Below are positions 16,470 through 25,479 of a DNA stretch of 64,000 nt, piece after piece. The notes under the pieces are model-generated. The model was not told the origin of the DNA. It saw only the letters and a list, made by a program, of their open reading frames with translations, and made no database searches. The translations under genes and the position numbers were made by a program. Numbering within the stretch: the stretch's first letter is position 1; each line of letters starts with the position of its first letter. The stretch covers positions 38,644-102,643 of the forward strand of contig JAUJPG010000019.1 in assembly GCA_030447245.1 (NCBI GenBank), in the 5' to 3' direction. Source of the stretch: Chloroflexota bacterium (GTDB lineage: Bacteria; Chloroflexota; UBA6077; JACCZL01).

Positions 16470-17615
16470 ATGGCCAAAGATTCCACGGCGGACCCCGGCG
16501 CAATGCTCCAGGTGGCCACTGGCTACACGAGTGCGCAGGTCGTCCACGTCGCAGCCCAGCTCGGACTCGCCGACCTGCTCGCCGACGGCCCTCGAAGCAT
16601 CGAGGATCTGGCGGGCGCCACGGACGCGCATGCTCCCTCGCTTGCCCGGCTCGTGCGCGCGCTGGCTGTCCTCGGCGTCGTCTCCGAGGGGGACGGTGGC
16701 CGCATTGAGCTGACACCGCTCGGCACTACGCTGCGGTCCGATGTCCCCGGCTCGGTTCGGGACGCCGTCCTGTTCCTCGTCGGAGAGTGGTCGTGGCGCG
16801 CATGGGGCGGGCTCCTGCACAGCGTACGAACCGGCGAGCCGGCGTTCGACCGTATCTTCGGCATGAGCAACTTCGAGTACTGGGAGCACGACGCCGAAGC
16901 GGGGGCCATCCACGACGCCTACTTCCGGGCGATGGCCCGCACCACGAGCGCCCCGCTCGTCGCCGGCTACGACTTCTCCCGCTTCGGGACCGTCGTCGAC
17001 GTCGGTGGCAGCAACGGTTCGCTGCTGGCCGCCATCCTCCGCGCGCATCCGGGCGTCCGCGGGATCCTTTTCGACCTGCCGCACGTGGTCGCGGGAGCCG
17101 CGCCGGTCCTCGCCGAGGCGGGAGTGGCGGACCGCTGCGCGGTGGTCGGCGGGACGTTCTTCGAGTCCGTTCCGCCTGGCGCGAACGCCTACCTCCTCAA
17201 ATACATCATCCACGACTGGGACGACGCGCGGGCCGGCGCCATCCTCCGGCGCTGTCGCGAGGCGGCGGCACCCGGGGCCGTGCTGCTGCTCATCGAGCAG
17301 GTGCTGCCCGAGCGCCTGGAAGCGGGGACCGCGGCGCAGCGGGTGACACGCCTGGACCTGCAGATGCTCGTGCTCACGCCCGGGGGCGCGGAGCGCACCG
17401 AGGGGGAATTCCGCGCCCTGCTCGGGGCGGCGGGCTTCGCGCTGCGCGCGGTTCTCCCCACGGCGTCCCCTTCCACATCTTGGAGGCCATTGCTGTCTAG
17501 CTGGATGCGGGAGAGGGAGGCGGTCGGTGCGCGAGCTGTCTACACGGGGATGCTGGCACGAGGAACGCGGCCGCCTGGCCACGTGCCTGGCTACGACGGT
17601 GTATCGTACCCGTAG
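16470..17615 (+). CDS. SAM-dependent O-methyltransferase (Methyltransf_2 type), frameshifted near its C-terminus
   Basis: Starts at ATG 16470 behind GGAAGGAG. The N-terminal winged-helix/dimerisation part (AQLGLADLLADGPRSIEDLA) is followed by the SAM loop VVDVGGSNGSLLAAIL and YLLKYIIHDWDDA, whose histidine is the usual catalytic base of plant-type O-methyltransferases. The open frame ends at 17615. The native end is almost certainly at 17500: one base before VPFHILEAIAV another frame gives the conserved last strand and stop, so one base seems lost near 17465. It methylates a hydroxyl of a small molecule; the substrate is unknown. A broken close paralogue follows at once and a third copy lies 1.7 kb on, in the opposite direction. 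Confidence 0.85.
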   Translation: MAKDSTADPGAMLQVATGYTSAQVVHVAAQLGLADLLADGPRSIEDLAGATDAHAPSLARLVRALAVLGVVSEGDGGRIELTPLGTTLRSDVPGSVRDAVLFLVGEWSWRAWGGLLHSVRTGEPAFDRIFGMSNFEYWEHDAEAGAIHDAYFRAMARTTSAPLVAGYDFSRFGTVVDVGGSNGSLLAAILRAHPGVRGILFDLPHVVAGAAPVLAEAGVADRCAVVGGTFFESVPPGANAYLLKYIIHDWDDARAGAILRRCREAAAPGAVLLLIEQVLPERLEAGTAAQRVTRLDLQMLVLTPGGAERTEGEFRALLGAAGFALRAVLPTASPSTSWRPLLSSWMREREAVGARAVYTGMLARGTRPPGHVPGYDGVSYP

Positions 17616-17710
17616 CACATGGATTACGCCGCGGTCCCGATCGTGAGTGCCTCGTCGGCTGCGATGGACGGGACTTGGCCCCTGCCGTTGGTACCGTGAG
17701 GACACATCCC

Positions 17711-18724
17711 ATGACCATCACCGACTCAACGGCCCGAGACACTCTGCGCCAGCTCATCTATGGCTTCCGCGCCAGTGACCTGATTGGCGCTGCCGTCGAA
17801 CTTGGCATCGCCGACCTGCTCGCCGACGGCCCCAGGAGCAGCGCCGAGCTGGCTGAGCGCGCGCGCACCCTGATGCCCTCCACCGCGTGCTGCGGGCCCT
17901 CGCCCAGCTCGGCATCTTCGCGATGCTGGATGACGGCCGCTTCACCTTGACGCCGTTGGGCGAGCCCCTGCGCAGCGACGTCCCGGACTCGCTTCACCCG
18001 CTCGCTCGCTTCTGGGGGATCGAGTCTAACCGACGTCCGTGGCTCAACTTGCAGCACACGGTTAGGGCCGGTCAGACCGCCTTCGACCATATCTACGGCA
18101 TGACCTGGATCGAGTACCTCGCCGCCCACCCCGGACGCGGCCGCGATTTTCAACGCCGGAATGACCGCCCTCACCACCGCGGTGACCAACGCCGTGGTCG
18201 CCACCTACGACTTCAGCTCTTTCCACACCATCGTCGACGTCGGCGGTGGCAACGGCACTCTGATGGCGGCCGTCCTCGCGGCCCATCCAGAGGCGCGCGG
18301 CATCATCTTCGACCTGCCGCACGCTCGTGACGGCACTTCAGCACCTCTCGGCCGCCGGCCTGGCGAAACGCTGCGAGTTCGTTGGCGGTGACTTCTTCGC
18401 ATCGGTCCCGGCCGGGGCGGAGGCCTACCTCTTGAAGTGGATCATTCACGACTGGGACGACGAGCGGAGCCTGGCCATCCTCCGCAGCTGTCGCCGGGCG
18501 ATGGCGCCGGCAGCAAGCTCCTGATCGTCGAGCGCCCGCTGCCGCCCGGCAACGAGCCTGCCCTGGACGCCATCCTCGGGGACATCACGATGCTGGTTTC
18601 GACCGGTGGTCGCGAACGCACCGAGGCCGAGTACCGTGCCCTGCTCGAGGCGGCTGATCTGCGCCTGGAGAGAACCGTCGGAACCGGGACTCCGTTCAGC
18701 GTGCTCGAGGCCGCACCAACGTAG
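17711..18724 (+). pseudogene. second O-methyltransferase paralogue, four frameshifts
   Basis: Starts at ATG 17711 and can be followed to the end of the family (FSVLEAAPT) only by switching frame four times, at about 17880, 18140, 18325 and 18510. The pieces are otherwise well conserved: [66 protein letters not shown] and ILGDITMLVSTGGRERTE. It is a duplicate of the preceding gene. Four indels in 1 kb argue for decay, but the untouched motifs between them mean sequencing error cannot be dismissed. Confidence 0.8.
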
Positions 18725-18813
18725 ACGAGTCCAGATGTTCCGCGCCTCCACCAAGCTTGGCCGCGTCTGCGGCTCCGAGCACCATCGCCAGGCTGGAGCC
18801 TGAAATGCCGTCG

Positions 18814-19290
18814 ATGAGCGTCCCCGCATTCGTGGCCAGGTGACGGGCGTCCGCGCGGACCGAGAAAGCCGCGTCACACGAGCACTTCATCAACCAGTGT
18901 GAGATGCGTGGCCACGAGACGCCCAACAGCCGCCCCACGTGCGAGCGCTTCACCTTCGAGAAGGGCATCGGGAAGACGGGCGGAAGAGACGGGTTCGCCG
19001 ACGTTTGGAAGCGCAGCTTCTTCGCCTGGGAGCACAAGGGGAAGCGCAAGAGTCTCAAGGTCGCCTACGACGGGCTCCTTCAATATCGGGAAGACCTGGA
19101 GAACCCGCCGCTCCTCATCGTATGCGAGCTCTATCGCTTCGAGGTCCAGACAAACGCCAGTGGCACGGCCAAGCACTTGTACGCCTTCGGCCTGGCCGAC
19201 ATTCAGGCGAACGTCCCGACCACCACGTGCGCCGTGCCGCCACTCGACCTGCTCCGGCACGAGCGAGTTGAACTACAAGCCGCCGATTAG
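18814..19290 (+). pseudogene. N-terminal relic of a large DNA methyltransferase (type IIG/MmeI-like)
   Basis: From ATG 18814 the frame reads a start typical of large class I DNA methyltransferases of restriction or phage-defence systems, then hits TGA (18841) where the family normally has tryptophan. It continues with EKAASHEHFINQCEMRGHE, FTFEKGIGKTGGRDGFADVW, FFAWEHKGKRKSLKVAYDGL and NPPLLIVCELYRFEVQTN, the N-terminal nuclease-like region. After about 155 codons the match stops; no SAM-binding or NPPY part exists here. The remainder (usually 700-900 further residues) has been lost. A remnant of a defence gene wedged between methyltransferase paralogues. Confidence 0.7.
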
Positions 19291-20276
19291 GCAGCAGTAG
19301 CCTCAACGATGCGCAGAGGCCCGGCCGTCTCGATGACGTCGCCGTAACGTAAGCCGGTACGCTCGAAGAGCTCACGAAACTGGCGTGCAGTTCGCTCGCG
19401 TCCGCCAGTCACATACAGCATGAGCACGTCCAGGGTCTGGGCGCGCGGGTCGGCCTGCTCTTCGGCAATGACGCTCTCGATGACGAGCACGGTTGCGCCG
19501 GGCGGTGCCGCGCGACGGACCGCACCGAGGATGGCAAGGGCCTCCGCGTCAGCCCAGTCGTGGATGACTTCCATCAGGATGTAGGCGTCAGCAGCCGGCA
19601 ACGCGTCGACGAAGAAGTCCCCGGCCCGCGGCGTTAGCCGCTCGTGCTCGAAGTCCAGGCTGTCGATGACCTTGGGCTGGTCGAACAGGATGCCGCTGGC
19701 GGTCGGCGTAGCATCGAGCACGGCTCGCAGGAGGTGTCCGCGACCGCCGCCGATGTCCGCGATCGTCCTGAAACGGCTGAAGTCGTAGGCGCCGAGTACG
19801 GCAGCGATGTCAGCACCTGCCTTGGCCGTCATGGCCTGACCAAAGATCTGGGCTTCGCTGGGATGGTCCTGGAAGTAGGCCCACAGCCCTTTGGGTTCCA
19901 CCAACTCAATGGCGGGCGAGCCGGTGCGGACCGAGTGATCGAAGCGGGCGAGACTGGACCAGAACACGGGCAGACCCATCATCCGGGGGAAGGCGCGCAT
20001 CGACATCGGATGATCGCTCCGCAGCAGTCGAGATGCCTCCGTGTGCCCGTAGCCGCCGGCTTGGTGCTCAAAGATGCCGTGCGCAGCCAGGAGACGCAGG
20101 ACTCGATCGAGCGCGTCCGGGTCGGCTCCGCACCTCGACGCCAGCTCGTTGACGGTAACCGGTTCGTTCTCGATCTGGTCGGCCACTCCGAGGTCGGCCG
20201 CGAGATGAAGGCATCTCGCCGGGACGACGGCGTTGGTCAAGGTCCAGATGATCTCGTGCGGTTGCTGCTGGATCAT
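19287..20276 (-). CDS. SAM-dependent O-methyltransferase (Methyltransf_2 type), intact copy
   Basis: 329 residues from ATG 20276 behind CAGGAGC; an upstream ATG at 20309 is not needed. Dimerisation/winged-helix region near residues 10-85 (HLAADLGVADQIENEP), SAM loop TIADIGGGRGHLLRAVL, FDQPKVIDS, and YILMEVIHDWADAEAL with the catalytic histidine, ending in PLRIVEATAA. It is a more diverged relative of the two rightward copies but complete. The start of EVTVNELASRCG-like sequence and the short cap suggest the acetylserotonin/hydroxyindole O-methyltransferase branch in the broad sense. The natural substrate is unknown; nothing next to it is a scaffold-making enzyme. Confidence 0.87.
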   Translation of the reverse strand: MIQQQPHEIIWTLTNAVVPARCLHLAADLGVADQIENEPVTVNELASRCGADPDALDRVLRLLAAHGIFEHQAGGYGHTEASRLLRSDHPMSMRAFPRMMGLPVFWSSLARFDHSVRTGSPAIELVEPKGLWAYFQDHPSEAQIFGQAMTAKAGADIAAVLGAYDFSRFRTIADIGGGRGHLLRAVLDATPTASGILFDQPKVIDSLDFEHERLTPRAGDFFVDALPAADAYILMEVIHDWADAEALAILGAVRRAAPPGATVLVIESVIAEEQADPRAQTLDVLMLYVTGGRERTARQFRELFERTGLRYGDVIETAGPLRIVEATAA

Positions 20277-20613
20277 GGTGCGCTCCTGGGAAGGGGAGGG
20301 CTCTGGCACCGCCTGGGTGAGGCAAGCGCTCGGTCCATGGCGCCAGCATAGGGCGGCCCGGCACGGCCGTCAAGCGGGGCTCGCGGGCCGGGTCACCATC
20401 GATGTGTGAAAACTGGGGCGGGCGCTGGCTACGATGCCGACTGGACGGTCCGGGTTATCGAAGCTCGGCACACAATGGTGCGGTGCGCCCGAATCAAGTT
20501 TGACCTCGGGTACCTGGAGGCACCACCGACTGTGGCTCTCGCGGGGAGCACGTGCAGTAGAGGCTGTTGAGAGCGGGCGCCCTGCCCGGCCGCCGCGAGG
20601 GGATGGCCGGGCG
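20277..20613. other. intergenic region, possible IS110 left end
   Basis: 337 bases between a methyltransferase start and an IS110 transposase start. No convincing gene; a short open frame (DADWTVRVIEARHTMVRC...) has no start and no recognised match. In IS110 elements the stretch upstream of the transposase is non-coding and encodes the guide (bridge) RNA, so part of this region may be the old left end. Confidence 0.35.
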
Positions 20614-20934
20614 ATGGACATCCTTTACGCGCGCTGCTGTGGCCCGAACGTGCATAAGAAGAGCGTCGTTGCGTGCCTGCTCACGCCGGATCCCGGGCGC
20701 GGCCTGCGCAAGGAGGTCCGGACCTTCCGGACGATGACCGACGACCTGCTGGCGCTGCGCGTCTGCCTGGCGCCGGCGGGCTGCAGGCACGTGGCAATGG
20801 AAAGCACGGGCGTGTACTGGCAGCCCGTCCGGAACTTGCTTGAGGCTCGGTTCGCACTCCTGCTGGTGAACCCGCGGGCCATCCGCGAGCGTGCTGCACC
20901 AGACACCTTGCCTACCCTCGCGCCGCCGACGTGA
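20614..20934 (+). pseudogene. IS110-family transposase, N-terminal fragment
   Basis: From ATG 20614 the reading gives MDILYARCCGPNVHKKSVVA, LALRVCLAPAGCRHVAMEST, GVYWQPVRNLLEA and LLVNPRAIRE, the RuvC-like DEDD N-terminal half of IS110 transposases (first acidic residue region and MEST-GVYW motif). After about 90 codons the sequence leaves the family (expected: a K-T-D-x-x-D segment), and the C-terminal serine-containing half is absent. A truncated relic. Confidence 0.8.
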
Positions 20935-21125
20935 TCAGCCGACCCTGGCCCGTGATGAGCACGCGCCCGCCCACCCGCGGCACCCGACCATCGCCGCACA
21001 TGCGTGAGCCTGTGCTCCGAGTAGCTACGGTGACGTACGAAGGACCTAACCCAACGGAGCCGCGGCGGAATCCGAGCACATCATCAGCGTTCAGCGACGG
21101 CTCACGCTGACTCGACGCACGTGCG

Positions 21126-22184
21126 TCACCTGTGGGCAGGCATTCGCGAGCTGGTAACGCCGGCAACCGCGGGCATGACCTCACGCGCGAACATCCGCAT
21201 CGAGCGACGAACGTCGTCGATAGGCAGGCCGCCGACGTCGAACCAGCCGATGAAATCAGTCGCCCCCATCGCCGCCGTTCGATGCATCTCGGCGATGCAG
21301 CGATCAGGCGTCCCATAGACCAGGCGGTCCCACCAGGCCTCCTCGGTCGGTTCCTCGGCCGGCGGTACGGTATGGTTCTGCCCGGCCACGATCTGACTGA
21401 TGCCCTGGCGCAGGCTGTCGGCGGTTCGCCGCTGCCACCGCGTCTGCCAGACGGCCTCGCGCGCCTCCGCCTCCGTCTCGGTGACGTGGACGAAGCGCTG
21501 GATGCTGATGCGCGGCTCGCGGTCCGCGTGGCCGGCTGCCTGCCACGCTCCCCGATAGCGATCGACCCACTCCGCGATCTGGTCCTGACTGGTCGTACTG
21601 CCGGAGAGCAGCAGAGAATACCCTTGCCGTGCTGCCCAGTCGACCGACGTCGCGCTCTGGGCCGCCATCCAGATCGGCGGGTGCGGCGTCTGAACCGGCC
21701 TCGGCAACACCGTGATCGGGTGCGGCACCCGGAAATGCTGCCCCTCGAACGTGAAGTCGTCGCGGCTCCAGGCCAGGGTCATCAGCTCCATTTGCTCGTT
21801 GAAGACGTCGCGGCTCTCGTCGATGTTGAGGTCGAAGCCGGCGAATTCCATCGGCTGATAGCCGCGGCCAACGCCCAGGTCGAGTCGACCACCAGTCAGG
21901 ATGTCGGTCACGGCGATGTCTTCAGCCAGCCGCAAGGGCTGCCACAAGGGGGTGACGATGATCGCCTGACCGAAACGGATGCGCTTGGCCAGCGCGCTCG
22001 CCTTGGCGATCAGGAGCAGCGGATTGGTCGAGTAGCCGTAGTTCGAGAAGTGGTGCTCGGCGACCCAGACGTAGTCGAGCCCGAGCTCGTCCGCCAGGAC
22101 CATCTGCTCGATCGTGTCGTTGATCCGTCGCTCGGCCGGGTCCATGTTCGGTGCACCCACCAGATGAAAGGTCCCTATGCGCAC
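21126..22184 (-). CDS. LLM-class flavin-dependent oxidoreductase
   Basis: 352 residues starting at GTG 22184, with AAAGGAG 6 bases upstream. It is a luciferase-like monooxygenase barrel: MRIGTFHLVGAPNMDPAERR, YVWVAEHHFSNYGYSTNPLL, LAEDIAVTDILTGGRLDLGV-GRGYQP and GQHFRVPHPITVLPRPVQ. The HHFSNYG...NPLLL pattern is that of FMN/F420-linked alkanal-monooxygenase-like proteins. The reaction (oxidation or reduction with FMNH2 or F420H2) and substrate cannot be told from sequence alone. It stands alone, reading toward an IS110 relic, with a 195-base upstream gap before an IS630 relic. Confidence 0.88.
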   Translation of the reverse strand: MRIGTFHLVGAPNMDPAERRINDTIEQMVLADELGLDYVWVAEHHFSNYGYSTNPLLLIAKASALAKRIRFGQAIIVTPLWQPLRLAEDIAVTDILTGGRLDLGVGRGYQPMEFAGFDLNIDESRDVFNEQMELMTLAWSRDDFTFEGQHFRVPHPITVLPRPVQTPHPPIWMAAQSATSVDWAARQGYSLLLSGSTTSQDQIAEWVDRYRGAWQAAGHADREPRISIQRFVHVTETEAEAREAVWQTRWQRRTADSLRQGISQIVAGQNHTVPPAEEPTEEAWWDRLVYGTPDRCIAEMHRTAAMGATDFIGWFDVGGLPIDDVRRSMRMFAREVMPAVAGVTSSRMPAHR

Positions 22185-22379
22185 GGGTGACTCCTTTAGG
22201 GCTAGGCGGTTGGCCGTGGTCGGCCAGCGGCAGTGGTGACTCGGGTATTCGAGTATCGTACCTGCTCAACTGCATCCGCGGCGGGCTTACGAAGGCGGGC
22301 GAGCCAAGGCTTGGCGACCTAGTGGTCCGTTCCTCAATGCAGGTACAAGTAGAGGCATGATCGGCTGCAGGAGGCTGCC

Positions 22380-22950
22380 ATGCCGAAGTTGCCCCGTGCC
22401 CGCCCGCCATTGGACGCTACCGAGGAGCGGCGGGTCCGCAAGCTGGCTGCGAGTCGTCCTGCGCCCGACGACTGGATCCGGCGCGCCCGGATGATCACGC
22501 GCAGCTGGGACGGCCTGCCTAAGGCGACCGGCCCGGGGCCGGCCGCAAGCGGCGACTGAGCGAGGCCGCGCGCAGCATCGTCCTTGCCTTGGCGGCGACC
22601 GACCAGCCCGGTCGACTGATCCGTCACGCCGATGGTGAGCTGGCCGCCCAAGATGACCAGGCCGAGGCGGGCTGAGCGTCCAGTGCGCCTCGGGGCCACG
22701 GCCCAGGCTCACGGCATTCGGATGGGCCGCGGCCAGGTGCCGCGAATCTTCCCAGCCGAGGGGGCGCGCTGGCGCCAGCCGCGCTGCTGGGCGACCAGCG
22801 CCGACCCGGACGTTGCCTCAAGAGGACCGAGATCGTCGCGCTCCACACCGTCCCATCCGACGGCGCCATGGTCCTCGGCCTGGACGAGCTTGGGTCGGTG
22901 ACGCCGCGCACCTTCCCGCCGGCGCTGGGCTGGGCCTTGGACGGCCTCGT
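22380..22950 (+). pseudogene. IS630-family transposase relic (N-terminal and middle part)
   Basis: Starting at ATG 22380, the first 59 codons resemble the helix-turn-helix start of IS630 transposases (RPPLDATEERRVRKLAASRP), then stop. Further pieces in other frames read GIRMGRGQVPRIFPAEGARW, RCWATSADPDVASRG and EIVALHTVPSDGAMVLGLDE-LGSVTPRTF, i.e. the linker and first catalytic aspartate region. Several indels separate them and the second half of the DDE domain is missing. Decayed. Confidence 0.7.
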
Positions 22951-23191
22951 GGACGACACGCCGCCGTCCGACCCTTCGCGGCGAGGCTTTCATCTCGGCA
23001 CCTCCAGAACGCTACCGAAACCACCGGCGCCTCTGCTCGACTCCCGCGATCAACTCGTCGTAGGACCTGGCGAAGGCAGCCACACCCTCAACTTCACCCT
23101 GGAGCGTCAAAAGGTCAGTCCGTGGTCATGAGACGGACCTGGCACGCTTCCTGCGCCCTATTCTGCACTACCGCGATTTCAAGGGGACTTG

Positions 23192-23476
23192 ATGCAATCG
23201 AACGACGTGACCGAGACAACGGCTACCTACCTGAAGCTGATGGAGGTGGTCCCAACGCAGGCATACCTCGGGGCCGCCCTTGGTAGCATTGCAGTGTCGG
23301 CGCTCTTGCGCCTGTTCGGGAAGAAGGATGCCGCTGTCTTCGTCGGCCAGTGGCCGCCGACGTTCATCCTGTTCGCCCTGGCCTACAAGATCCTTCAGCC
23401 CAGCGACGAGGACGCACTCCAGGATGGTCATGAGGCGATCGAGCACCCGTCCAACCTGGTTGGTGCCGGCCGCTAA
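23192..23476 (+). CDS. small conserved-looking membrane protein of unknown function
   Basis: 94 residues from ATG 23192 (TTG 23189 is directly before it) behind AAGGGG. Two hydrophobic segments, YLGAALGSIAVSALLRLFG near residues 25-43 and VFVGQWPPTFILFALAYKIL near residues 50-69, surround a short basic turn (GKKDAA). The N-terminus is short and polar and the C-terminal tail (QPSDEDALQDGHEAIEHPSN) is acidic. No catalytic motif is visible. It sits between two IS relics, yet has normal codon use, a good ribosome site and a strong hairpin directly behind it, so it is probably expressed on its own. Function unknown. Confidence 0.7.
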   Translation: MQSNDVTETTATYLKLMEVVPTQAYLGAALGSIAVSALLRLFGKKDAAVFVGQWPPTFILFALAYKILQPSDEDALQDGHEAIEHPSNLVGAGR

Positions 23477-23501
23477 GGTCAGACTAATCGCAGTCTGTTG
23501 G

Positions 23502-23534
23502 AGAGGCGGCATCCAGGCTCTGGATGCCGCCTCT
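23502..23534 (+). terminator. strong hairpin after the small membrane protein
   Basis: AGAGGCGGCATCCAG and CTGGATGCCGCCTCT pair over 15 bases without mismatch around a 3-base GCT loop, 25 bases past the stop codon at 23476. The following sequence (GTCTATACC) lacks a full T-run, so rho-independent termination is likely but not textbook. The stem is symmetrical and could serve either strand. Confidence 0.7.
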
Positions 23535-23689
23535 GTCTATACCCACACCTCGTCAGCACGGTGGGCAGGTATGCAGCTGGGTGTTCCAAAAGCCCTCGCT
23601 TCTGACGGACCACGCCGACCCGGCGAGATCAAGCGCGGGAAGCTCACGGATATACTCCTCCTGAGTCCTCGGGGCATTCCGCGGACGCT

Positions 23690-24090
23690 GTGCCCGCCTG
23701 CCGATCCGTCGGCGGTGGGAATCCCCGCGTCGGGCGGCAGGAGCAGCGCGTGCAGGTAGGCCGCTCCGTACGCGTCGTGGGCCTGGGCCTGCTCCATCGC
23801 CGCCAGCAGCGCCGCCGCGCCGCACCGCGCGTACAACCCGTAGACGGTCAGCACCTCCGGCCCGGCCGGGCCCGCTGCCGCCGCGACAATTCGCTCACGT
23901 GCCGCGCCGCCACCTCACCCCGGTCGGGCAGGGCCTGGCGGTAGAGCATCACCCGCGCCCGCGGCTTGCGGCCGAACAGCGGCGCGAAGTGGGCGGGATC
24001 AACCACTGGATGGCACGCGCCGTCTGGGGCCCGAGCGTGCTCGGCCAGCCGCTCGGCGTCGCGCAATCCGGGCGAGAACAAGACCGTCAT
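23690..24090 (-). pseudogene. IS21-family transposase (IstA) C-terminal relic
   Basis: Leftward reading in two frames gives the C-terminal part of an IS21 IstA: VVDPAHFAPLFGRKPRARVM, LYRQALPDRGEVAARHVSEL and, after a frameshift near 23850, LTVYGLYARCGAAALLAAME with YGAAYLHALLLPP. The integrase core and the helper ATPase IstB are absent. Its left part abuts the hairpin region and its right end runs under an IS630 relic on the other strand, so one element inserted into the other or a deletion joined them. Confidence 0.65.
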
Positions 24091-24478
24091 CGCGGCGCTC
24101 ACGCGCGACGGGGTCGGCGCCCTGATGCGGTTCGATGGCGGGATGACCAGCGCTCGCTTCGCGGGCTACGTCCGCCACGTCCTCGCGCCGACCCTGCGAG
24201 AGCCCGGTCAGGTCGTCATCGCCGACAACCTGCGCGCCCACTACGCTGACGACGCGCGGGCTGCCATCGAAGCGCAGGGCGCCCGGCTCATCCACCTGCC
24301 ACCCTACTCGCCGGACTTCGACCCCATCGAGCACGCCTTCTCGAAGGTCAAGCACGCCCTCCGACGCGCGGCCCCACGGTCCGACGACGCTCTCCCGAGC
24401 GGCCACCTGGGCCGCCTTCGACACCATCACCTCGGTGGACGCCGCCGCCTGGTTCGCCCCTGCGGCTATACATCCTAA
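24075..24478 (+). pseudogene. IS630-family transposase, C-terminal DDE relic
   Basis: The reading NKTVIAALTRDGVGALMRFD, GGMTSARFAGYVRHVLAPTL, QVVIADNLRAHYADDARAAI and LIHLPPYSPDFDPIEHAFSK is the second half of an IS630 DDE transposase, with catalytic aspartate (IADN) and glutamate (PIEH). A frameshift near 24400 spoils the last helix, which in another frame reads TWAAFDTITSVDAAAWF. The first half is missing. Its style differs from the IS630 relic at 22.4-22.95 kb, so it is probably a second element rather than the other half of that one. Confidence 0.8.
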
Positions 24479-24716
24479 CCATCAACTCCTATGCAGAGCG
24501 CTCTAAAGTCCGCCTCGCATCGATCCATGGGGTCGTTGCCTGGGTCCGGCGCCGACCTTCGAGCGCCCCTGCAGTCCAGCGCGTCGTCGGCCGAATTCTC
24601 GGCCGACGAAGATCGCGAGGAAGCCCGGTCAGGAACAGGGCGCCGAACTCCCGTCGCGGCATCGCCAGCTCGGGCCACACGCCTGAAGGCGAGTGGGCGG
24701 ATCTAGCCGAGCCGTG

Positions 24717-25317
24717 CTAGGTTTGCTCTTGGCGGATCCACTTGGCGACGGGAGCGGGCGCCTCGTAGGTCAAGACGGCGTCCAGCAGCGCCCTGGGGTT
24801 CTCCGCTTCGAGGAGCAGGCGGCGATGCTCCTGGGGGACGAAGCCCTCGCGCACGGCGTCGTCGATCAAGGCCAACAGGCCATCGAAGAACCCTGCCACG
24901 TTGAGTACGCCGAACGCCTTGCGGTGCAGCCCGAGCTGAGCCCAGGTGACCATCTCGAACAGCTCCTCGAATGTGCCGAAGCCGCCCGGCATGGCGATGA
25001 AGGCGTCGGCAAGCTCGGCCATCAGCGCTTTGCGCTCGTGCATGCTGTTGACGACGCGCAGGTCGGTCAACCCTGGATGGGCCAGCTCCTTGCCCCAGAG
25101 CGCCTCGGGGATGACGCCGATCACCATGCCGCCAGCCGCGAGCGCCCCGTCGGCCAATGCCCCCATCAGCCCAACGCTCGCCCCTCCATAGACGAGCCCG
25201 ATCCCGCGCTCGGCCAGCAGCCAGCCGAGCTGCTGGGCCTGCGTCAGGTACTCCCGGACGCGCGCCCGGCCGCGAGCCGCAAAATACGCAGATCCGCTCG
25301 ATCGATCCTCGGGGCAC
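24717..25317 (-). CDS. LOG family protein (nucleoside 5'-monophosphate phosphoribohydrolase), frameshifted
   Basis: From GTG 25317 (GGAGG 9 bases upstream) the frame reads ERICVFCGSRPGARP. A single extra base near 25258 then shifts it, and the correct continuation is EYLTQAQQLGWLLAERGIGL, VYGGASVGLMGALADGAL, RKALMAELADAFIAMPGGFG-TFEE and so on to 24717. The signature PGGFGTFEE and the SRPG start identify the TIGR00730/LOG family, which cleaves nucleotide 5'-monophosphates to base and ribose 5-phosphate (cytokinin activation in plants; base-directed cleanup in bacteria). Without the indel the protein would be about 200 residues. The downstream part alone (from 25166) is an uninterrupted 149-codon frame. 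Confidence 0.82.
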
Positions 25318-25354
25318 TCGATCCCGCCTCCAGCTCTCGAGAGACATACCTACC

Positions 25355-25387
25355 GTGCGCCGCGGACGTGTGGCGTCCGCGGCGCAC
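25355..25387. terminator. GC-rich perfect hairpin between panE and LOG
   Basis: GTGCGCCGCGGACG and CGTCCGCGGCGCAC form a 14-bp perfect stem with a TGTGG loop. It lies between the end of the ketopantoate-reductase relic and the start of the LOG gene, both leftward. No T-run is present. It could terminate or process the upstream transcript. Confidence 0.5.
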
Positions 25388-25479
25388 GATCTAGTGTACC
25401 CCGACGGCAGCTCGCCTACTCCCGCCCCGAAGCGGGCGATCCGCGGCGTCGACCGCGAACCCTGGCTACGATCCGCGGC

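Noticed and set aside
23140..23154. Sigma-54-like promoter (GG-N10-GC in TGGCACGCTTCCTGC) before the small membrane protein
   Set aside because: Only a short match, no enhancer or activator gene nearby, and such matches are frequent by chance in GC-rich DNA.
22380..24478. The two IS630 relics as halves of a single element
   Set aside because: Sequence style differs, and a complete small gene with a terminator plus an IS21 relic lie between them.
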